This document shows, in pieces, positions 58,101-64,000 of a stretch of DNA of 64,000 bases; position 1 is the first letter of the stretch; every line of letters starts with the position of its first letter. The DNA comes from Phallusia mammillata. Its lineage: Eukaryota > Chordata > Ascidiacea > Phlebobranchia > Ascidiidae. Position numbers and translations under genes: made by a program. The notes under the pieces were generated by a model. The model was not told where the DNA came from. It did not search any database and saw only the letters and a program-made list of their open reading frames with translations. The stretch is taken from NCBI GenBank assembly GCA_003260075.1, contig QLIY01000021.1, positions 66,839 through 130,838 of the forward strand. Direction: 5' to 3'.

Positions 58101-59661
58101 GTTTAGTTCACCAGCACATGATCAAAATATCATTCGAAGATAAAACCAAGCCTGGGGCGAATTAAACTAAAGCACAAGGTTCGTAAGAGTCTGTAATTTT
58201 CTATATTCCACTACACGATTGTTTTTGCAGCGCAATACACGACCAAAGCCTATTTTACAACAATAACAACCTCAGCCAAAAAATGTAACGTAGAACAATA
58301 ACATGCACTTACCAACTAAAACTTGCATTGCTGTTGTGTACTAACATTTGATCATGTCCCGATGAAGGCGTCTCGTATGGGACGTCGAAAAGTCGATTAT
58401 TTATGACAAAAACTGCTGGAATGGCATTGCTCGTTTATGCATCACGTCTGGCAGCAACAGCCTATATATTTTATCGTCTTTTTATTCTTCAGGGCAGTGT
58501 ACGTAACAATCCGTTCATTGTTTCGTTCAACGACAACGTTTTTCCGTTGAAACACGATATCCAAGTATCATATGAAGTGTTTATTCCGGAAACAAAACAA
58601 CATGATTTGTTTTGTCGCTAAAAACATGAAACAACATAGCAAAAGATAAGTATAGTGAAAAATTAGGAAATCCAACTTTAAAGGGCCCCGGCAGCGGTGA
58701 TGTGACTTTTTCTACATTTTAGATATTTAGAATTGCCAAAATTCAGGGATTCCGAATCACTAATTATTTTTGTCCTCTGATTTTTTGCTGAAGAAGACTG
58801 TTCTAATGAATACATGGAATGGCATTTGGCTTTAACACCAGAACTTTTGCCATACTCCTGTCATACTCCATTTTATTTGTGAAACATTCATCTGTGAAAT
58901 GTAGGCTACAAAGAACACTGTATTTCGTTGGTCCCTTACATTTTTTTCACGTTAACAAATTTAATCCAAGCTGACCGCAATCGCTATATATTTGGAAAGC
59001 GAAATAGTGTCATATTGCTGGCCTTTTGATTTCCTCTTGAATTGCAACCATACAAAGAACACACTGTAGGCACTTTTGCACACTTGAGTATAAAAATGAA
59101 AACATTTAAACACCAAAATACCTAAACTGACTAACGTAATTGGCGTCGCAGAACGTTAACAACCACCGACTACAAACAAGCTCCAAACCAAGTTGGTACG
59201 AGGTGACGTCACATGACGTTTGAGCTAAGTGACAAAATATCCGCAAGGTGTCAGTGTTTTTAGATTTAAAACGTAAATATTTGACTAGTAACTTCGATTT
59301 TTGTGGTTTTAAACCTGAAATAGTGTTTATAAAAATACGACAAACAACATATTACAAAATAAGTTTAAATACATAAGCACAAAGTCAACCAATAGGATAT
59401 GAAGCTATAGCCTGGGGAATAATTGCTTTAATTACATTTGGCCTTTAAGCAACAGAGCTGGCAGCTGCGTTTATAGGATCTAAAAGTTCTAATTTTATTA
59501 CCAAACCCACCAGTGGTCATTTCACTTTTTCAAGGTTTAGTTCTTGGAGGGAACATATTTAATTCTATTCAGGGTAAGCACCTAAATAATGACGATAGTT
59601 TGTATTTGGGGTTTGTGGAGAAAACCATGTGGTAATTTTAGGTACCACAAAACATTAAATA

Positions 59662-59971
59662 CTTTTTTCATATTTTACTTGCAAATTACTTATTTTTAAT
59701 AACTTTTATTAACCAAGTTTATTTAAAAATTTGGTGTATAAATCAAAAATAGTGCTATTAGTTTCATCATAGCCATAAAAATGTACAAGTGAGTGTTTGA
59801 TTTTAATTTTGCCCCCCCCCCTACTTTTTTCATATTTTACTTGCAAATTACTTATTTTTAATAACTTTTTATTAACCAAGTTTATTTGAAAATTTGGTAT
59901 ATAAATCAAAAATACTGCTATTAGTTTCATCATAGCCATAAAAATGTACAAGTGTGTGTTTGATTTTAATC
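59662..59971. repeat. Duplication around a C tract upstream of NUP214
   Basis: About 150 bp (tacttttttcatattttact onward) occurs at 59661-59810 and 59821-59971, around C 59812-59821. The copies are about 97% alike. It is non-coding. Confidence 0.88.
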
Positions 59972-60117
59972 TTAAAATGTTACCTTAATTTTGAATAATT
60001 CATTTTCTTATTTAAGCAGGTTTTCGTTTCAGGGTGAGAAATTGGATAATCTTTTAAGTTTGGCGGTTAAAACGTTTTTTTAGCCTAAAAGACTTAATTT
60101 AAGGGCAATATTTTGCA

Positions 60118-63100
60118 ATGGCAGAAGAAGATCCGTTTCCACCAGAAATTCAGAAATTGGTAAGCAATACAAAATTGTATTCTAATAGGTGTTAAAATGT
60201 TTTTTGCTCCATACACCCTAAGTTTACAATTCAAATTACAATCGTAATTATGTGGAAGTAAAGTGCAGTAAAAACAATGAATGCATTATTGACAAAACGA
60301 GTTAACCAGTTCACTTTAATTTACTCATATATATTGCAGCCCACAGAATTTGGGTTTCGTGAATTTGGGAATTTGACCATTGAAACTGGCCAAGGTGGAA
60401 GCAATGATCAAATTCGATACAGCCTCCTGTCAGTCGCAAACATTTATGGACTTACATTTGTTGGTTGTCGAAATGGATTGAAGGTAAAATTGTATGTGTC
60501 AAAAATAGTTTTATTGTCACAGGGTAAATTATGCAGTGGTATATATTTTTTACCAAACCTACTTCAAACGTATGGTGCTTTTTGTTTCAAATTTTCTCAC
60601 CATGTTTGTTAAGTGTACAGCCTCAATAGTTGACTTTTTAGACCAAATATAAGTCCCCTATTGGCTAAAATTGTTTTTATTTACTTTAAATTAAAAATCA
60701 CAGATTAGGTAATAACGGTAACATAAAGCTTGCAACGGTATTTGAATTTATTTAATCATTTAAAAAAATCTGTTTAGGTATTTTCCAGTAAACAGCTATT
60801 AGAAGCCACAGATGAAACACCAGATCCAATTGCAAATTTAATTTTGAGATCTCCTCCTCATTGGATTGCTGTGAGCTCTGATAACCTGACACTAGCTGTT
60901 TGCAGTACTGGTGACAAAGGCTTGCAAGTTTTATTTTTTGACACAAGGAATCTTGTAAACAAGGTAATATGGTCACAAATGTTTGCTAACACCATACAGG
61001 TTGTAAGCACTACTTTTTGATCAATAAATTTGTCTGTAAAGATTTTTTTACAAGATAAAAATGGTAAATTTTTGTTGTTAGAAGTGCTTTTAAACAAGTG
61101 TTTTTGTAATCTACATATAATAGCAAATAATTTCTTTGTCAGTTGTGTTTTAAAGACCATTTTTATCGGATCTTTTGTAGACTATATTACTTCAAAACTA
61201 TAAACTTTATCAAAAAGAAATTTAAGGTCACTGGTTAAGAACTTTACCAAGTTATTGTTTGTTTAAAATGATACAGTATTTTTTTGGGGGGGGCCAACTT
61301 TTAATTTGCAATACCCAGTTGTTGTTTTTTTGCATTAATGTTTAGACCAAACCAACAAAGACCCCATTTGCAGTCCATATAATTACCAAATCAAGTGAAA
61401 ATGTTGTGGATTTGCATTGGAATCCTGCCCAGGAAAATGCATTCTATCTTGCAATGTGAGTTCACTGTTAGTATTTCAAATCTAAAGCATTGATTTATGT
61501 GTAGTATGGAAACTGTAGGCTGAGGTATGTGAAAATTCTAAAGCTTAGAATATTGTTTTGTTAGATGTGTGTCAGATGGCACTTTTCAAATTCTGGCTGT
61601 GCAAGAAAATGTCCAAGAAGTTGCGAAAAAATCGTCAGAGTTTGGGGCCTGCACAGGTATTGTTATTGTTCAAAATGTTATGATATACATGGGATTTGCT
61701 TGTTATAATATACATTGATTTATAAGAGGGTACAAAACATTTTATAGAGCTTGGTAGTGCATATAAATTTTTATTTGTATCTTTATTTAAGCTTTGTCAG
61801 ACATTATGAAATATAAAATGTTGCAGAATATTGCATATTTTTTAAATCAAAATTGTTTTGAATTCAAAAATAAAACCATGCCCTTAGTGTTTATGGTTTA
61901 CTTTATGTATTTGATAGTTTGCTGGAGTCCCAAAGGAAAGCAGATGGTGATTGGTAGAAAGGATGGTTCACTTCAACAATACACACCAGTAAGATTGATT
62001 ACTATGCATGTTTTAAAAATTTTGTAAAAGATTTTCTTGCTGTACAATGTTATCATACTATTGCTACAATAAAGATGGGATCACCTTTCAAGGCAAGAGC
62101 TTGATATATCTTTCACTGTTAAATTTAACATTTTTTCTCACATTTTCAAACCATTGGCTGGTTTAATGGTAAAAGTTACGGCCCAAACAGACATAAAAAG
62201 CGACATGCTTTATTTTTCAAACGTTTGGGCAAATGCTCATGGCATCATCAGTGATATAAAGGCCACATCATTGACTGGTTATTGCAGCCATATAAGCATA
62301 ATTGGCACTGGCCATGTAATTAGATTCTATGGTAACCAAATGATTTCTTTCAGACAATGGAAATTCGACGTACAATTCCAGTTTGTGAGAATATTGACCA
62401 GAAAGTGAAAGTTTGTGATCTTTTATGGCTTTCAACGTATCAGGTAGCAGTAACATATGTTGCTGTGCCAGAAAGCAATGAGGCTGAGGCTGCTGGTGGT
62501 GGACAGCCAAGTCTTTTTCTAGCCAATCTACCACCAGCAAAGGAACAAAACAAAACCCCCCCCCCCTCATTTTTTTCAAATTTTCAAAGCATTGACTGGT
62601 TTAATGGTAAAAATTACGGCCCAAACAGACATAAAAAGCGACATGCTTTATTTTTCAAATATTTGGGCAAATGCTCATGGCATCATCAGTGATATGAAGG
62701 CCACATCATTGACTGGTTATTGCAGCCATATAAGGATAATTGGCACTGGCCATGTAATTAGATTCTATGGCAACCATATGATTTGCCCCCCCCCCGTAGA
62801 AAGGATGGTTCACTTCAACAATACACACCAGTAAGATTGATTATTATGCATGTTTTAAACATTTTGTAAAAAAAAATTCTTGCTGTACAACGTTATCATA
62901 CTATTGCTACAATAAAGATGGGATCACCTATTGATTTCAAGGCAAGAGCCTGAATATGTCTGTCACTGTTAAATTTTTCATTTTTTTCAAATTTTCAAAG
63001 CATTGACTGGTTTAATGGTAAAAATTACGGCCCAAACAGACATAAAAAGCGACATGCTTTATTTTTCAAATATTTGGGCAAATGCTCATGGCATCATCAG

Positions 63101-63440
63101 TGATATGAAGGCCACATCATTGACTGGTTATTGCAGCCATATAAGGATAATTGGCACTGGCCATGTAATTAGATTCTATGGCAACCATATGATTTGTTTC
63201 AGACAATGGAAATTCGACGTACAATTCCAGTTTGTGAGAATATTGACCAGAAAGTGAAAGTTTGTGATCTTTTATGGCTTTCAACATATCAGGTAGCAGT
63301 AACATATGTTGCTGTGCCAGAAAGCAATGAGGCCGAGGCAGGTGGTGGTGGACAGCTAAGTCTTTTTCTAGCCAATCTACCACCAGCAAAGGAACAAAAC
63401 AAAAGTATTGTCTGGACAAGTTTTGAAGATCCGTGTTATG
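60118..63440 (+). CDS. NUP214: Nucleoporin NUP214, N-terminal beta-propeller (5' part)
   Basis: Exons 60118-60159, 60340-60483, 60778-60963, 61346-61455, 61565-61656, 61918-61988 and 63203-63440 join in frame (GT-AG, phases checked). The start ATG opens MAEEDPFPPEIQKL. Matches to vertebrate NUP214 include SVANIYGLTFVG, DNLTLAVC, VVDLHWNP, the nearly invariant VCWSPKGKQ, and the FEDPCYG end of a propeller blade. NUP214 sits on the cytoplasmic face of the nuclear pore, where its propeller binds the helicase DDX19/Dbp5 during mRNA export. The coiled-coil and FG repeats would lie beyond the window. The seventh exon also occurs truncated at 62354-62555, before a C tract, and part of the sixth recurs at 62796-62832. 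Both are probably assembly duplicates. Confidence 0.92.
61918..63420 (+). repeat. Mosaic duplication of NUP214 exons 6 and 7
   Basis: The order is exon 6, intron, exon 7 cut short, C tract (62556-62566), intron piece, C tract (62786-62795), exon 6 fragment, intron, complete exon 7. The copies differ by scattered substitutions. Only the last copy of exon 7 has a splice donor. Confidence 0.9.
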
Positions 63441-64000
63441 GTAAGATTTACTGATTGATCCACGTTAAGTGGTAAAATAAGATGCTATTTGCTCTTGTGT
63501 GTGTTTTGTGGGTCTATATTTACAAATATGTTTTTATTTCTTTTTGTAATTTAGTTATTCAGCCGGTTCGCACCGGTTCTATAGAACCGTCTCATGAAAT
63601 TTTATGAGATTAGCGAACCGGTTAGCATTACTGGTTACTGTCAATGGACTTTTGCAGCAGAACCGGCTAAAAAATATGACTTTTGTGATAGAACCGATTG
63701 GCGAAAAATTGGAATCCCACCACTGGATATAAGTTATTAAATATATATAGTGTTGGGTATATGTCAGCAAGTGATTAAAATCTAAAACACATTAAAAAGG
63801 TTACCAAATCCACAAGTGTTTATTATAATACGTTGCAATTACAGTATAACTGAGTTGAACTATTCAAATGCCTTCATCTTAGGACATTTGGGTCTAATTT
63901 ATTTCCAGGTCCTACCGCATCATGGTTTAATAATGAGTTTTCCAATTTAGAATAAAGTCACATTTTTTTCCTATTTTAAAATAAGCTCAAACAGTAAATT
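63441..64000 (+). other. NUP214 intron with a MITE
   Basis: This is intron sequence to the window end. It contains an AACCGGTT-family MITE at about 63559-63725. That copy has the right end GAATCCCACCACTG but lacks the left one. No further exon is recognised. Confidence 0.6.

Larger units (their letters stand above)
53548..60117. other. Intergenic between NLR and NUP214
   Basis: About 6.5 kb without a supported gene. It holds the MITEs at 53994-54511, 55505-55660, 56884-57192 and 57656-58100 and the duplication at 59662-59971. A 65-codon minus-strand frame at 54819-55016 looks mildly protein-like but has no recognised domain. One N is at about 58076. Confidence 0.6.

Noticed and set aside
1-64000. 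CRISPR arrays, prokaryotic operons, rRNA genes
   Set aside because: None are seen. The repeats are MITEs, SINEs and junction duplications, and the genes are spliced.

Overview
The window is intron-rich, AT-rich metazoan DNA. It best fits a tunicate, most likely an ascidian such as Ciona or a relative. The reasons are short introns, small gene spacing, many non-autonomous hAT elements, and splice-acceptor-like sites just upstream of several start codons, as expected for spliced-leader trans-splicing. Species cannot be fixed from sequence alone. There is no bacterial-style operon, CRISPR array or rRNA.

Layout. 232-2872 (+): 3' part of a thioester-reductase (NRPS-like/aminoadipate-reductase-type) gene. 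3254-5795 and 7364-11314 (+): tandem pair of classical short-chain dehydrogenases, 246 aa each. 13047-14539 (-): a complete selenoprotein H gene with an in-frame UGA (Sec) codon and a SECIS element at about 12890-12956. 17765-27838 (+): a 12-exon aminergic-type GPCR of 540 aa. 28417-37174 (-): a 14-exon peroxisomal acyl-CoA oxidase of 674 aa ending in SKL. 38589-45882 (+): a secreted-ectodomain LDLa-repeat GPCR with an LGR-type seven-helix domain. 49484-53547 (-): a six-exon NACHT-LRR (NLR) gene of 675 aa with a short N-terminus carrying a faintly RHIM-like motif. 60118-63440 (+, continuing): the N-terminal beta-propeller of nucleoporin NUP214. The spaces between hold hAT MITEs with clear 8-bp target duplications, pogo/Tigger-like MITEs, tRNA-derived SINEs and one degraded retrotransposon gag.

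The most pervasive oddity is a set of about 29 pure G or C tracts. Nearly all are 10-11 nt, and two are 71 and 87 nt. Most lie between two near-identical copies of the flanking sequence. Several cut exons or transposon ends in ways that make sense only if the copies are unmerged overlapping (allelic) contigs. The local 'tandem duplications', including duplicated exons of the reductase, SDR, LDLa-GPCR and NUP214 genes, should therefore be treated as probable assembly artefacts until tested. Gene models below name the copy that keeps the reading frame.

The genes do not form one pathway. The reductase, SDR pair and acyl-CoA oxidase are metabolic, the two GPCRs and the NLR are sensory or immune, and SELENOH and NUP214 are housekeeping nuclear proteins.
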